Shown here one piece after another: positions 47,876 to 57,618 of a DNA stretch of 64,000 nt. This DNA is from Rhodovarius crocodyli (GTDB lineage Bacteria; Pseudomonadota; Alphaproteobacteria; Acetobacterales; Acetobacteraceae): assembly GCA_945901085.1 (NCBI GenBank), contig CAMDJV010000001.1, positions 186,001 to 250,000 on the forward strand, in the 5' to 3' direction. Position 1 is the stretch's first letter. The number at the start of each line of letters is the position of its first letter. The notes under the pieces are model-generated. The model had not been told where the DNA came from. It did no database searches and saw only the letters and a program-made list of their open reading frames with translations. The position numbers and the translations under genes were made by a program.

Positions 47876-48193
47876 CTGTCCGGCGCAGCGGCTCCCTTGC
47901 GGGCCACATGGTCAAAATCAATGGATTCAACCCATGAAGGCGCGAAAACTACGCCAGAAGTGGTGATTCGCGCGTCGCGACAGCCAAATTTACCAATGGA
48001 GCACCGAGATTGAGCAGTGGAGAGCGGCATAAACTGCGCGTCATAATCCCCACTCAATTTCATGGCATAAATGTTTTAATTGGAGATTTCCGAGGATTTC
48101 TGATTATTTATTCCATGAAAATAGCTGAGCGAGATTGACCCAATATGTGAAAGATTTACGGAATAGGCAAACCATCAACCTCGGTGCCATCCC
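47876..48193. other. AT-rich leader region of the adhesin gene
   Basis: The 318-base gap turns AT-rich after about 47930 and presumably holds the adhesin promoter. TTGACC at 48135-48140 and TTGGAG at 48080-48085 are possible -35 hexamers, but no good -10 stands at 16-18 bases from either. No strong ribosome site is seen before the ATG at 48194. No gene is apparent. Confidence 0.4.
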
Positions 48194-51100
48194 ATGTCAA
48201 ATATTCCCAGCGTTCCAGACCTCATCCCGGGCAGCGACACGGGGAGTTTAAACACCGACGACATCACGAAAAATAACATCCCGTTCTTCACCGGCACCGC
48301 CGACCCGTTCGATGACATCACACTCTACGATACGAACGGCACCACCGTGTTGGGCACGGCCGTTGCGGATGCCGGTGGCAATTGGACGATCAAAAGCTTC
48401 GTTCTCTCCGAGGGCGAGCATAAGGTCAGCGCGACAGCCGATGACCGCTCGGGGGAAAGCCAGCTCAGTCCTACGCTCACCGTCACCATCGACACCACGG
48501 CGCCGACAGCGCCCAGCGCCCCGGACCTGACAGCCGGCTCCGATAGCGGCACCTCAACCAGCGATAACATCACCAACACCACGACGCCGACCTTCATCGG
48601 CACGAGCGAAGCCAATAGCACCGTCACGCTCTATGACACTGATGGCACGACCGTGCTGGGCAGCGCCACGGCCAATGGCACGGGCAATTGGTCGATCAAG
48701 AGTTCCATGCTCACCGAGGGCAGTCACACCGTCACGGCCAAAGCGACCGATGTGGCGGGCAATGTCAGCACGGCCAGTTCCGGCTTGAAGGTGAGCATCG
48801 ACACCACGGCGCCCACACAAACGGCCGTCCCGACCCTTGCCACGGCCGATGATAGCGGCATCTCGAACAGCGATGGCATCACCACGGCAACCACACCGAC
48901 CTTCACCGGCACCACCGAAGCCAATGCCATCGTTGATCTCTACGACACTGGGGGAATAAGTAAGCTCGGCAGCACCACGGCCGATGGCGTGGGCGGCTGG
49001 AGCATCACCACCAGCAGCTTGACCGGGGGGGCGCACAACATCACCACGAAGGTGACGGATGTTGCCGGCAATGTCTCCGCCGCCTCCACCGCCTTCGCGC
49101 TGACCGTCGACAACACCGCACCCGCCCTGAAGTCAACGATCACCATCTCCGACACCGCCCTCAAGATAGGCGATACTGCAACGGTGAAGTTCACCTTCAC
49201 CGAGCAGGTGACCAGTTTCACCACTGCCGATGTCACGGTGGGCAACGGCAAGTTGAGCAATTTAGCCACCAGCGATAGCGGCACGACCTGGACGGCGACG
49301 CTGACGCCGAGTTCTGGCGTGACCATCTCTGGCAACAAGCTGGTGCTGAACAATGCCCTCTACACCGACCTGGCCGGCAATGCCGGGGTGGGCAGCTCGA
49401 ATTCGAGCAGCTATGCGGTGGACACTGAACGGCCTACGCTGATGACGGATATCACCATCTCCGACACGGCGCTGAAAATTGGCGATACGACCACGGTGAC
49501 CATTGTATTCACCGAGTCGGTGACGGGTTTTGATACCGCTGACCTGACGGTGCCCAATGGCGCCTTGTCCAATCTGGTGACCGGCGATGGTGGCAACACC
49601 TGGACGGCGACGCTGACACCCTCTGCCAACACCACATCCGCCAGCAATGTCATCACCCTCGACAATACAGGCTATACGGACCTCAACGGCAATTCTGGAT
49701 CAGGCAGCGGCACCAGCGTCAATTACGCGGTGGACACGGCCCGCCCCGCGCTGGCATCTGCCATCACCATCTCCGACACGGCGCTGAAAATCGGCGATAC
49801 CCCCACAGTGACCTTCACCTTCACCGAGGCGGTGACGGGTTTTACCACCGCAGACCTGAAGGCAGACAATGGCGCCTTGGCCAATCTCAAGAGTGCCGAC
49901 AATGGCATCACCTGGACGGCGACGCTGACACCCTCAGCCAGCACCACGGCCTCCAGCAATGTTATTACCCTCGACTATACGGGTATTGCCGATAATGCTG
50001 ACAATGCAGGGACAGGCAGCAGCCCCAGCGGCAATTACGCGGTAGACACTGTTCGCCCTGCACTGGCATCCGCCATCACCATCTCCGACACGGCGCTGAA
50101 AATCGGCGATACCGCCACAGTGACCTTCACCTTCACCGAGGCGGTGACCGGTTTTGATACCGCTGACCTGACCGCGCCAGATGGCGTCTTGTCCAACCTC
50201 GCCTCCAGCGATGGCGGCTTCACCTGGACGGCGACGCTGACACCCAATGCCAGCGCCACAGCTTCCAGCAATGTTATCACCCTCGACAACACCGCCTATA
50301 CTGACCTGACCGGAAATGCCGGCGTGAGCACTTCGAACTCGGGCAAATACGCGGTGGCTACCACCCGCCCCGACCTGGCCTCGGCCATCACCCTGGGCAA
50401 GGCCTCGCTGGGGGTGGGGGAGACCACAACCGTCACCATCACCTTCGCCGAGGCGGTGGTCAACTTCACCACCGCTGATCTCACCGCCGGGCAGGCGGTG
50501 CTCTCCAACCTCGCCTCCGGTGATGGCGGCACCACCTGGACGGCGACCCTGACGCCCAATGCTGGCCCGCCGGCCAGTGGTCAAGTTGTCACGCTCGACA
50601 GGTCCGGGGTGACGGATCTGGCCGATAATGTCGGGACGGGTAACGCGGTTTCGGCGGCCTATGGGGTGAATATCGTCCCCCCGGTCAACGAGGCACCCTC
50701 CATCACCTCGGGCGGCACCGCAAGCTTTGCCGAAAACGCCACCGGCACCGTCTATACCGCCACCGGCAGTGACCCGGAGGGCGATGCCCTGACCTTTGTG
50801 CTGGGCGGGGTGGATGGCGCGCTGTTCAATATCAACGCCATCACCGGCAGGGTGAGTTTCAAGACCTTACCCAATTTCGAGGCCCCCGCCGATGCCGGCG
50901 CGAATAATATCCACGACATCATCCTCACCACCTCTGATGACAGCCTGAGCAGCGCGGCCCGGGCCGTGAGCATCACCGTGACCGATGTGAACGAAACACC
51001 CACCATCACCTCGGGCAGCACCGCAAGCTTCGCCGAAAATGACCGTGGCACCGTCTATACCGCCACAGGCAATGACCCTGATGCCCGCACTGCGCTCAGC

Positions 51101-51835
51101 TTCTCGCTGGGTGGCCTCGATGCTGGTCTGTTCCATATCAACGCCGCCTCAGGTGCCGTCAGCTTCAAGAATTCACCGAATTTCGAGGCGCCAAGCGATA
51201 GCGGCGCGAACAACCAATACGACATCACCGTCACCGCCTCCGATGGCAGCCTGAGCGGCGACCCACAGGCGGTCACCATCACCGTTACAGATGCTGTTGA
51301 ATTCTATGCCAATTTGGGAGGCAGCCTGGTGGAGGGCACCACCGCGGCCGCCTATACCGGAACGGTTGCTGAAATTGTTTACCAGTTAATCGGCAACACA
51401 ACCAACGACATTATTATTGGTACCACCAAAGCCGACTTCATCAATGCCAGCGCGGGCGATGATGCGGTGGATGGTAGCGCTGGCAATGATGTGATTGATG
51501 GCGGGCTGGGCTCGAATTTCATCACCGGCGGCCCAGGGGCGGATAGTTTCTTCCTCGATGGCCGGGCGGCGGCCTCTTCCATCACCTGGTCTACCATCAC
51601 CGATTTCCAGCCAGGGGATAGGTTGACGGTCTGGGGGTACCAGCCTGGGGTCAGCCAGTTTCTTTGGTTCGCCAGCGATGGTGCGACTGGCTACAAGGGC
51701 GCCACCTTGCATTGCGACCTGGATGGCAATGGGCGGATTGATACTTCGGTCACCTTCACCGGCCTGAGCCAGGCGCAGTTGCCCGTGCCTAGCTATGGAA
51801 CCGTCGATGGAAAGGACTACATTCTGTTCGCGTAA
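48194..51835 (+). CDS. large repeat adhesin / type I secreted surface protein
   Basis: The 1213-residue protein has no N-terminal signal peptide. Residues 1-310 hold three Ig-like repeats with a 103-residue period (GTSEANSTVTLYDTDGTT, TDVAGNVSTASS). Residues 316-835 are five Ig-like repeats of exactly 104 residues (ITISDTALKIGDTATVTFTF). About 835-1040 hold two cadherin-like repeats (VNEAPSITSGGTASFAEN). Residues 1075-1120 carry RTX-like nonapeptide turns (GNDVIDGGLGSNFITGGPG), and the end (TDFQPGDRLTVWGY, KDYILFA) resembles type I secretion signals. Asp-rich loops suggest calcium binding. It should be exported in one step, most likely by the 38340-41892 system, and act in attachment or biofilm. 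Confidence 0.92.
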   Translation: MSNIPSVPDLIPGSDTGSLNTDDITKNNIPFFTGTADPFDDITLYDTNGTTVLGTAVADAGGNWTIKSFVLSEGEHKVSATADDRSGESQLSPTLTVTIDTTAPTAPSAPDLTAGSDSGTSTSDNITNTTTPTFIGTSEANSTVTLYDTDGTTVLGSATANGTGNWSIKSSMLTEGSHTVTAKATDVAGNVSTASSGLKVSIDTTAPTQTAVPTLATADDSGISNSDGITTATTPTFTGTTEANAIVDLYDTGGISKLGSTTADGVGGWSITTSSLTGGAHNITTKVTDVAGNVSAASTAFALTVDNTAPALKSTITISDTALKIGDTATVKFTFTEQVTSFTTADVTVGNGKLSNLATSDSGTTWTATLTPSSGVTISGNKLVLNNALYTDLAGNAGVGSSNSSSYAVDTERPTLMTDITISDTALKIGDTTTVTIVFTESVTGFDTADLTVPNGALSNLVTGDGGNTWTATLTPSANTTSASNVITLDNTGYTDLNGNSGSGSGTSVNYAVDTARPALASAITISDTALKIGDTPTVTFTFTEAVTGFTTADLKADNGALANLKSADNGITWTATLTPSASTTASSNVITLDYTGIADNADNAGTGSSPSGNYAVDTVRPALASAITISDTALKIGDTATVTFTFTEAVTGFDTADLTAPDGVLSNLASSDGGFTWTATLTPNASATASSNVITLDNTAYTDLTGNAGVSTSNSGKYAVATTRPDLASAITLGKASLGVGETTTVTITFAEAVVNFTTADLTAGQAVLSNLASGDGGTTWTATLTPNAGPPASGQVVTLDRSGVTDLADNVGTGNAVSAAYGVNIVPPVNEAPSITSGGTASFAENATGTVYTATGSDPEGDALTFVLGGVDGALFNINAITGRVSFKTLPNFEAPADAGANNIHDIILTTSDDSLSSAARAVSITVTDVNETPTITSGSTASFAENDRGTVYTATGNDPDARTALSFSLGGLDAGLFHINAASGAVSFKNSPNFEAPSDSGANNQYDITVTASDGSLSGDPQAVTITVTDAVEFYANLGGSLVEGTTAAAYTGTVAEIVYQLIGNTTNDIIIGTTKADFINASAGDDAVDGSAGNDVIDGGLGSNFITGGPGADSFFLDGRAAASSITWSTITDFQPGDRLTVWGYQPGVSQFLWFASDGATGYKGATLHCDLDGNGRIDTSVTFTGLSQAQLPVPSYGTVDGKDYILFA
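48488..49105 (+). repeat. tandem 309-base repeats in the adhesin gene (N-terminal Ig units)
   Basis: ATCGACACCACGGCGCC recurs at 48488 and 48797, and the related GTCGACAACACCGCACC begins at 49106, giving a 309-base (103-codon) period. A partial, more diverged unit lies in front (48200-48487). Each unit encodes one Ig-like domain of the Big_13-like kind. Confidence 0.8.
49139..50698 (+). repeat. five tandem 312-base repeats in the adhesin gene
   Basis: ATCACCATCTCCGACAC starts at 49139, 49451, 49763 and 50075, with a diverged fifth copy (ATCACCCTGGG) at 50387. The spacing is 312 bases (104 codons) every time, with no insertion or deletion between copies. The middle copies are the most alike, as expected if unequal exchange has homogenised them. 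Confidence 0.9.
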
Positions 51836-52145
51836 GTATGGTGCGGTTCGAAGGCGCCGCCCAACCGCTCATCACGGTCCGGTTGGCGCTCTAGGCAGAC
51901 GGCAGGCTTCTGCCTCGCTGCTGTGGCACACCCGCATTGCAATCCATCGACCTGCCCGACCTCCGGCGCGCCTTGCTCGAACCTTGGCTGGAGGTTGGTG
52001 GCTCTCGTGGTAAATTATTCTTGCTCTCCTCCGCAATTTCAGGCTGCATTGATCTCCCAGAAAGATCTGACCGCAAAGCGGCGGATGGCGGAGGAAAATA
52101 TGGGCTCCAGGCCACAGACATGGTCCTGCGTTGCAGGAGCAGCAC
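51836..52145. other. intergenic region between the adhesin and the second Liv operon
   Basis: This gap contains an inverted repeat CCAACCG/CGGTTGG at 51861-51886 (12-base loop), a possible factor-dependent or weak terminator for the adhesin gene; no T-run follows. The middle third (about 52010-52100) is less GC-rich and may hold the Liv promoter. CAGGAGCA at 52134-52141 serves as the ribosome site for livG. No gene is seen. Confidence 0.45.
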
Positions 52146-52905
52146 TTGGCGCTGCTTGAGGTGCGCGATGTCGTGATGCGCTTCGGCGGCGTCACGGCCG
52201 TGGGCGGTGTGTCCTTCTCGGTGGAGGAGCGCCAGATCTGTGGGCTGATCGGCCCCAATGGCGCCGGCAAGACAACACTGTTCAACATTATCAGCGGCAT
52301 CTACCGGCCAAGCGAGGGGAGCGTGACCTTCGCTGGCACCAACACAACTGCCCTGCCACGCCACGCCATGGCACCGCTGGGCCTGGGCCGCACCTTCCAG
52401 AACCTGGCGCTGTTCCGCAGCATGTCGGTGCGGGAGAATGTGCTGGCCGGTGCGCATTCCGCGGGGCATGCGGGTTTTTTCGCCAATGCGCTGCGCCTGC
52501 CGGCGGCCAGGCGCGAAGAGGCAGTCGCGGCACGCCGCGCTGATGAACTCCTGGCCCTGCTCGCACTGCGGGATGTGGCCGATATCGCTGTCTCCGACCT
52601 GCCCTTTGGCACGCAAAAGCGCGTGGAGATGGCCCGCGCGCTGATCTCCCAGCCCAAGCTGCTGCTGCTGGACGAACCGGCCGGCGGCCTCAATCACGGC
52701 GAGGTGGATGAATTGGCGCGGCTGCTCGAAGAGGTGCGGGCAAGCTTTGACCTCAGCATCCTGCTGGTCGAGCATCACATGAGCCTTGTCATGCGCGTCT
52801 CCGACAAGGTGGTGGCGCTCGATTTCGGCAAGAAGATCGCCGATGGCACGCCCCATGAGGTGCGAACCAGCCCGGAGGTGATCCGGGCCTATCTGGGTGA
52901 TGGGC

Positions 52906-52925
<20 letters not shown>
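52146..52925 (+). CDS. LivG-like ABC ATPase (second Liv system)
   Basis: This 259-residue ATPase has Walker A GPNGAGKTTL, Q-loop LGLGRTFQNLALFRSMSV, signature LPFGTQKRVEMARALI, Walker B LLLLDEPAGGLNHGE and H-loop ILLVEHHMSLVMRV. The TTG at 52146 is chosen because GGAG lies six bases before it and the protein then starts ALLEVRDVVMRFGGV; TTG 52131 is an alternative. It opens a five-gene operon with the ATPases first and the receptor last, unlike the first Liv operon. Confidence 0.92.
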
Positions 52926-53619
<694 letters not shown>

Positions 53620-53623
53620 CGAC

Positions 53624-54496
53624 ATGGATGGTTTTGCGCATCAGTTGATTGCCGGCATCGCCACGGGCGGCATCTATGCCTCGGTCGCCCTTGCCCTGGT
53701 GATGATCTACCAGGCCACGCATCATGTGAATTTCGCCCAAGGGGAGATGGCAACACTCTCCACCTTCATCGCGCTGACGATGATCCAGGCTGGGCTGCCC
53801 TATTGGGTCGCCTTCTTCGCCACGCTTGTCGTCTCCTTCATCATCGGCGCGCTGGTCGAGCGCATCCTGATGCGGCCGGTGCAGAATGCGCCGGTGCTGA
53901 CGCATGTGGGCGTCTTCATCGGCATGCTGCTCATCATCAGCAATGCCACGGGCTGGGTCTTCGGCCACACCACCAAGGCCTTCCCCACGCCTTTCCAGAG
54001 CGATGGCCTGCTCTTCGGCGGGTTGGTCTCGGCGCATGAGCTGGGCAGCACGGCGGTGACGCTGGCGGTGCTGATCCTGGTCTATCTCTTCTTTGCGCAT
54101 ACCTCGCTGGGCCTCGCCATGCGCGCGGCGGCCTATAACCCGCGCTCGGCACGCCTGGTGGGCATCCGGGTTGGCTGGATGCTGGCGCTGGGCTGGGGCT
54201 TGGCTGCGGCCATCGGCTCGGTGGCGGGGATGATGGTCGCACCGGCTGTTTTTCTTGACCCCAATATGATGCTGGGCATTCTGCTCTACGCCTTCGCCGG
54301 GGCATTGCTGGGGGGCATTGATAACCCTGCCGGTGCGGTTGGAGGCGGCTTTGCCGTGGGCGTGCTGGAGAATTTGGCCGGCGCCTATGTGGTGGGCACG
54401 GAATTGAAGCTGACGGTGGCGCTGGTCATCATCATCGGCGTGCTAGTCGTGCGGCCCTCGGGCCTGTTCGGCCGCGTCGTGTTCAGCCGGGTCTGA
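53624..54496 (+). CDS. LivH-like ABC permease (second Liv system)
   Basis: The 290-residue permease has spans including IAGIATGGIYASVALALVMI and the LivH motif HHVNFAQGEMATLSTFIALT. RAAAYNPRSARLVGIRVGWM and GALLGGIDNPAGAVGGGFAV near the end fit the family. The ATG at 53624 is four bases after the livF stop; the upstream open frame is a shadow. Confidence 0.93.
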   Translation: MDGFAHQLIAGIATGGIYASVALALVMIYQATHHVNFAQGEMATLSTFIALTMIQAGLPYWVAFFATLVVSFIIGALVERILMRPVQNAPVLTHVGVFIGMLLIISNATGWVFGHTTKAFPTPFQSDGLLFGGLVSAHELGSTAVTLAVLILVYLFFAHTSLGLAMRAAAYNPRSARLVGIRVGWMLALGWGLAAAIGSVAGMMVAPAVFLDPNMMLGILLYAFAGALLGGIDNPAGAVGGGFAVGVLENLAGAYVVGTELKLTVALVIIIGVLVVRPSGLFGRVVFSRV

Positions 54497-54500
54497 GCGC

Positions 54501-55457
54501 ATGAAGCCCTTGCTTATCGCCGCCGGCCTCGCCCTCGCGCTCTTACCCATCTGGGCGCTGGAGAGTTTTCACCTCTTCCAGCTCACACTGGCCGTCATCA
54601 TGGCGCTGGCCGTGCTCGGCCTCAACATCGTCACCGGCTATAATGGTCAGATCTCGCTCGGCCATGGTGCCTTCTTCGCGGTCGGCGCCTATGCGACGGC
54701 GATCCCCATGTCGCTGCTCGACTGGTCCTTCTGGGCGACGCTGCCGGTCTCAGCCATCGTCTGCGGTGTGGTGGGTTGGGGTGTGGGTTTCCCGGCACTT
54801 CGGCTGGGCGGGCTTTACCTCGCGCTGACCACCTTCGCGCTGGCCGTCGCCGTGCCGCAAATCCTCAAGCACAAAGCGGTGGAGGCCTGGACGGGCGGGG
54901 TGCAGGGCCTCTTCCTGCTCAAGCCCGAGGCGCCCGCCTGGCTCGCGCTCAGCCCCGACCAATACATGTATCTGGTGGCGCTGCTGGTGGCGGGGCTGTG
55001 CTACCTGCTGACCGCCAATCTTCTGCGCGGGCGGATCGGGCGTGCCATGATGGCGGTGCGCGACAACCCAACGGCCGCCGAGGCGATGGGCATGGACCTT
55101 GCCAGTCTCAAGACCCGAACCTTCGCGGTGAGCGCGATCATCACCGGCATGGCGGGGTCGCTCTCGGCTGCCGTGGTGGAGTTCGTAGCACCCGACAGCT
55201 TCACCTTCATCCTCTCCATCAGCCTCTTCGTCGGCATGGTGGTGGGCGGTGTGGGCTCGATCCTGGGCTCGGTCTTTGGCGGGCTTTTCGTGCTGTTTGT
55301 GCCGAATTTGGCGGAGGCGATCAGCCGCTCGGCGCCAGGCGTGATCTATGGCGCGATCCTGATCCTCTTCCTCTTCATCCTGCCCGATGGCGTGGCCGGA
55401 TTGGTCCGCCGCTTCACCACCAAAAAACGCATCATCCCAGGGAGGGAAACATCATGA
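54501..55457 (+). CDS. LivM-like ABC permease (second Liv system)
   Basis: The 318-residue permease has LivM motifs LNIVTGYNGQISLGHGAFFA, GVGFPALRLGGLYLALTTFA, RIGRAMMAVRDNPTAAEAMG, and FVGMVVGGVGSILGSVFGGL. The last codons overlap the receptor start (ATGA). It pairs with the preceding LivH-like permease. Confidence 0.93.
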   Translation: MKPLLIAAGLALALLPIWALESFHLFQLTLAVIMALAVLGLNIVTGYNGQISLGHGAFFAVGAYATAIPMSLLDWSFWATLPVSAIVCGVVGWGVGFPALRLGGLYLALTTFALAVAVPQILKHKAVEAWTGGVQGLFLLKPEAPAWLALSPDQYMYLVALLVAGLCYLLTANLLRGRIGRAMMAVRDNPTAAEAMGMDLASLKTRTFAVSAIITGMAGSLSAAVVEFVAPDSFTFILSISLFVGMVVGGVGSILGSVFGGLFVLFVPNLAEAISRSAPGVIYGAILILFLFILPDGVAGLVRRFTTKKRIIPGRETS

Positions 55458-56662
55458 GCACGACACGCCGCACCATCCTCATCGCCTCTGGCGCCACGCT
55501 GGCCACGCCCAACATCGCCCCCGCGCAGGAAGCGCCAGGCGTGACGGCGACCGAGATCCGCATCGGCAGCACCAATTCGCTCTCGGGGCCGGCTTCCGCC
55601 TATTCGGTCATCTCCACCTGTCTCACCGCCATGTTCCGCCGCCTGAATGACGAGGGTGGCGTGGCCGGGCGCCGCATCAACTTCACCGTCTATGATGATG
55701 CCTATTCGCCGCCGCGCACGCTGGAGCAGACGCGCCGCCTGGTCGAGCAGGATCGCGTCGCCTTCCTGTTCAACCAGCTCGGCACGCCCACCAACAATGC
55801 CGTGCACCGCTATGTGAACCAACGCCGCGTGCCGCATCTTTTCCTCGCGACCGGGGCCGACAAATGGGCCAATCCGCGCGAATTCCCCTGGACCATCGGC
55901 TGGCAGCCCAGCTACCGCGTCGAGGCGCAGATCTACGCCAAGCATATCCTTGAGACGCGCCCAAATGCGCGCATCGCGCTGCTCTACCAGAATGATGATT
56001 TCGGCCGCGACTACCTGAACGGCGTGCGCGATGTGCTGGGCCCGCGCTTCGACTCCATGGTGCGCACTGCCACCAACGAGGCGACAGACCCGACGGTGGA
56101 CAGCCAGATCGTCCAGCTCCAGGCGAGCGGCGCCGATGTGCTGGTCTGCGGCGTCATCCCCCGCTTCGCGGCGCAGGCGATCCGTCGCGTGCATGAGATC
56201 GGCTGGCGGCCGATGATGTTCATGACCAATGTCTCCGTCTCCGTCGGCGCCGTGATGGAACCGGCGGGCAAGGAGCGCGGCGTGGGCCTCATCACCTCCG
56301 ACTACCGCAAGGACCAGAGCGACCCGGCCTGGGCCAATGATCCCGGCATGAATGAATGGCGCGGCTTCATGCAGCGCTTCGTTCCCGGCGGCGATCTCAC
56401 TGACAACAACTTCACCTATGGCTATGGCGTGGGCACCACCATGATTCAGGTGCTGCGGCAATGCGGCAATGATTTCTCGCGCGAGAATGTGATGCGCCAG
56501 GCGGCCAATATCGCACCAATGGATGTGGCGACGCTGCTGCCGGGGATAAAGGTGCAGACCCAGCCCAATAATTTCAATGTGATCCGGCAGATGCAGTTGC
56601 AGCGCTGGGATGGCTCGGGCTGGGTGCGCTTTGGCAATGTGATCGAGGGCGCGAATGTGTGA
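55454..56662 (+). CDS. LivK-like substrate-binding protein (second Liv system)
   Basis: The 402-residue periplasmic receptor has a Tat-like or twin-Arg leader (TTRRTILIASGATLATPNIAP) and the mature start ATEIRIGSTNSLSGPASAYS. Other receptor blocks are GGVAGRRINFTVYDDAYSPP, DRVAFLFNQLGTPTNNAV and ALLYQNDDFGRDYLNGVRD. The ligand is unknown; related receptors bind short acyl or aromatic carboxylates as well as amino acids. Ribosome site GGAGGGAAAC lies just before the ATG. A tandem-repeat hairpin follows at 56709-56746. Confidence 0.93.
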   Translation: MSTTRRTILIASGATLATPNIAPAQEAPGVTATEIRIGSTNSLSGPASAYSVISTCLTAMFRRLNDEGGVAGRRINFTVYDDAYSPPRTLEQTRRLVEQDRVAFLFNQLGTPTNNAVHRYVNQRRVPHLFLATGADKWANPREFPWTIGWQPSYRVEAQIYAKHILETRPNARIALLYQNDDFGRDYLNGVRDVLGPRFDSMVRTATNEATDPTVDSQIVQLQASGADVLVCGVIPRFAAQAIRRVHEIGWRPMMFMTNVSVSVGAVMEPAGKERGVGLITSDYRKDQSDPAWANDPGMNEWRGFMQRFVPGGDLTDNNFTYGYGVGTTMIQVLRQCGNDFSRENVMRQAANIAPMDVATLLPGIKVQTQPNNFNVIRQMQLQRWDGSGWVRFGNVIEGANV

Positions 56663-56708
56663 TGGCCACTCGGCGGATTGCGAGGGCGTGACCGCGTAGG
56701 TCGGCAGG

Positions 56709-56746
56709 CCCCGCCTTGGTTATAGGGCGGGGGTTATAGGGCGGGG
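56709..56746. terminator. bidirectional hairpin with a 14-base tandem duplication
   Basis: CCCCGCC (56709-56715) can pair with GGCGGGG in either of two copies of GGTTATAGGGCGGG (56718-56731 and 56732-56745). The site lies between the convergent livK and enoyl-CoA hydratase genes, where a shared terminator is expected. There is no T-run, so it may depend on Rho or act only as a stem. Confidence 0.5.
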
Positions 56747-56777
56747 AGGCGCTCCTCCGCCGCCAGCATCAATCCGC

Positions 56778-57554
56778 TCAGCGCCCCTGCCAGATGGCAG
56801 GGCGGCGCGCGAGAAAGCTCTCCACCCCCTCGGCGAAATCGGCCGAGGTGAAGCACATCGCTACCAGATCATCGCCATCAATGGCGCGCGCCGCAGCGCT
56901 CAGGCGGCGCAGCGCCTGCTTGGTGGCCCGCATGGTCAGCGGTGCATGGCCGGCCACTGTGGCCGCCAGCGTGGCCGCGCGGGCTTGCAGGGCCGCATGG
57001 TCGGGCAGGATTTCGCTGAGCAGGCCGGCCATGCGCATTTCCTCGGCCTCCATGAGGCGGGCGGAGAAGATCAAATCCGTCACCCGTGCCGGGCCGATAA
57101 GGGCGGCCAGCCGGGCGTGGTTCACCATCGACAGGGTATTGCCCAGGGTGCGGGCGATGGGGAAGCCGAAGCGGGCATTGGCGGCACCAATACGCAGGTC
57201 ACACACCGCAGCAATGGCGGCGCCACCACCGGTGCAGGCGCCGGCGATGGCAGCAATGGTGGGTTTGTTGCAATTTTCGATCGCGGTCAGGATGCGATCG
57301 ATCTTGTGCTCATAGCCAATCGCCTGTTCGGCGGTGCGGAATTCGGTGAACTGGCTGATATCGGTGCCGGCCGCGAAGGCCTTTTCGCCGGCGCCGGTGA
57401 TGATGATGGCCCGGATGCCCGGGTCGTCATTGGCGGCGATGCACAGATTGGCCAGCCCCTCATACATGGGGAATGTCAGCGCATTGCGCGCCTGCGGCCG
57501 GTTGAAGGTGACGAAGGCCAGGCCCTCGCGCGTGTCGATCAGAAGGTCTTCCAT
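56778..57554 (-). CDS. enoyl-CoA hydratase/isomerase family protein
   Basis: The 258-residue crotonase-fold protein starts MEDLLIDTREGLAFVTFNRP and has the CoA-pocket AFAAGTDISQF (oxyanion-hole region), PTIAAIAGACTGGGAAIAAV (second oxyanion Gly-Gly), and ARLMEAEEMRMAGLLSEIL. The canonical hydratase Glu pair is not obvious at the expected places, so isomerase, hydrolase or another crotonase activity is possible. The start at 57554 fits family length; the frame is open 40 codons further. It diverges from the enolase-superfamily gene at 57619 with 64 bases between. Confidence 0.88.
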   Translation of the reverse strand: MEDLLIDTREGLAFVTFNRPQARNALTFPMYEGLANLCIAANDDPGIRAIIITGAGEKAFAAGTDISQFTEFRTAEQAIGYEHKIDRILTAIENCNKPTIAAIAGACTGGGAAIAAVCDLRIGAANARFGFPIARTLGNTLSMVNHARLAALIGPARVTDLIFSARLMEAEEMRMAGLLSEILPDHAALQARAATLAATVAGHAPLTMRATKQALRRLSAAARAIDGDDLVAMCFTSADFAEGVESFLARRPAIWQGR

Positions 57555-57618
57555 CCCCACAGTCTTGCCGCAACCGGCGCGAGGTGGAAGATGCTCCCCG
57601 CAAAAACCGGGGTAGATC

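Noticed and set aside
48488-50698. Regular direct repeats that could be mistaken for a CRISPR array
   Set aside because: Units are about 310 bases, in frame, and encode Ig-like domains; there are no short repeats with unique spacers.
56663-56777. Small RNA gene in the gap between livK and the crotonase gene
   Set aside because: The only structure is the short tandem-repeat stem; no promoter-like sequence precedes it.
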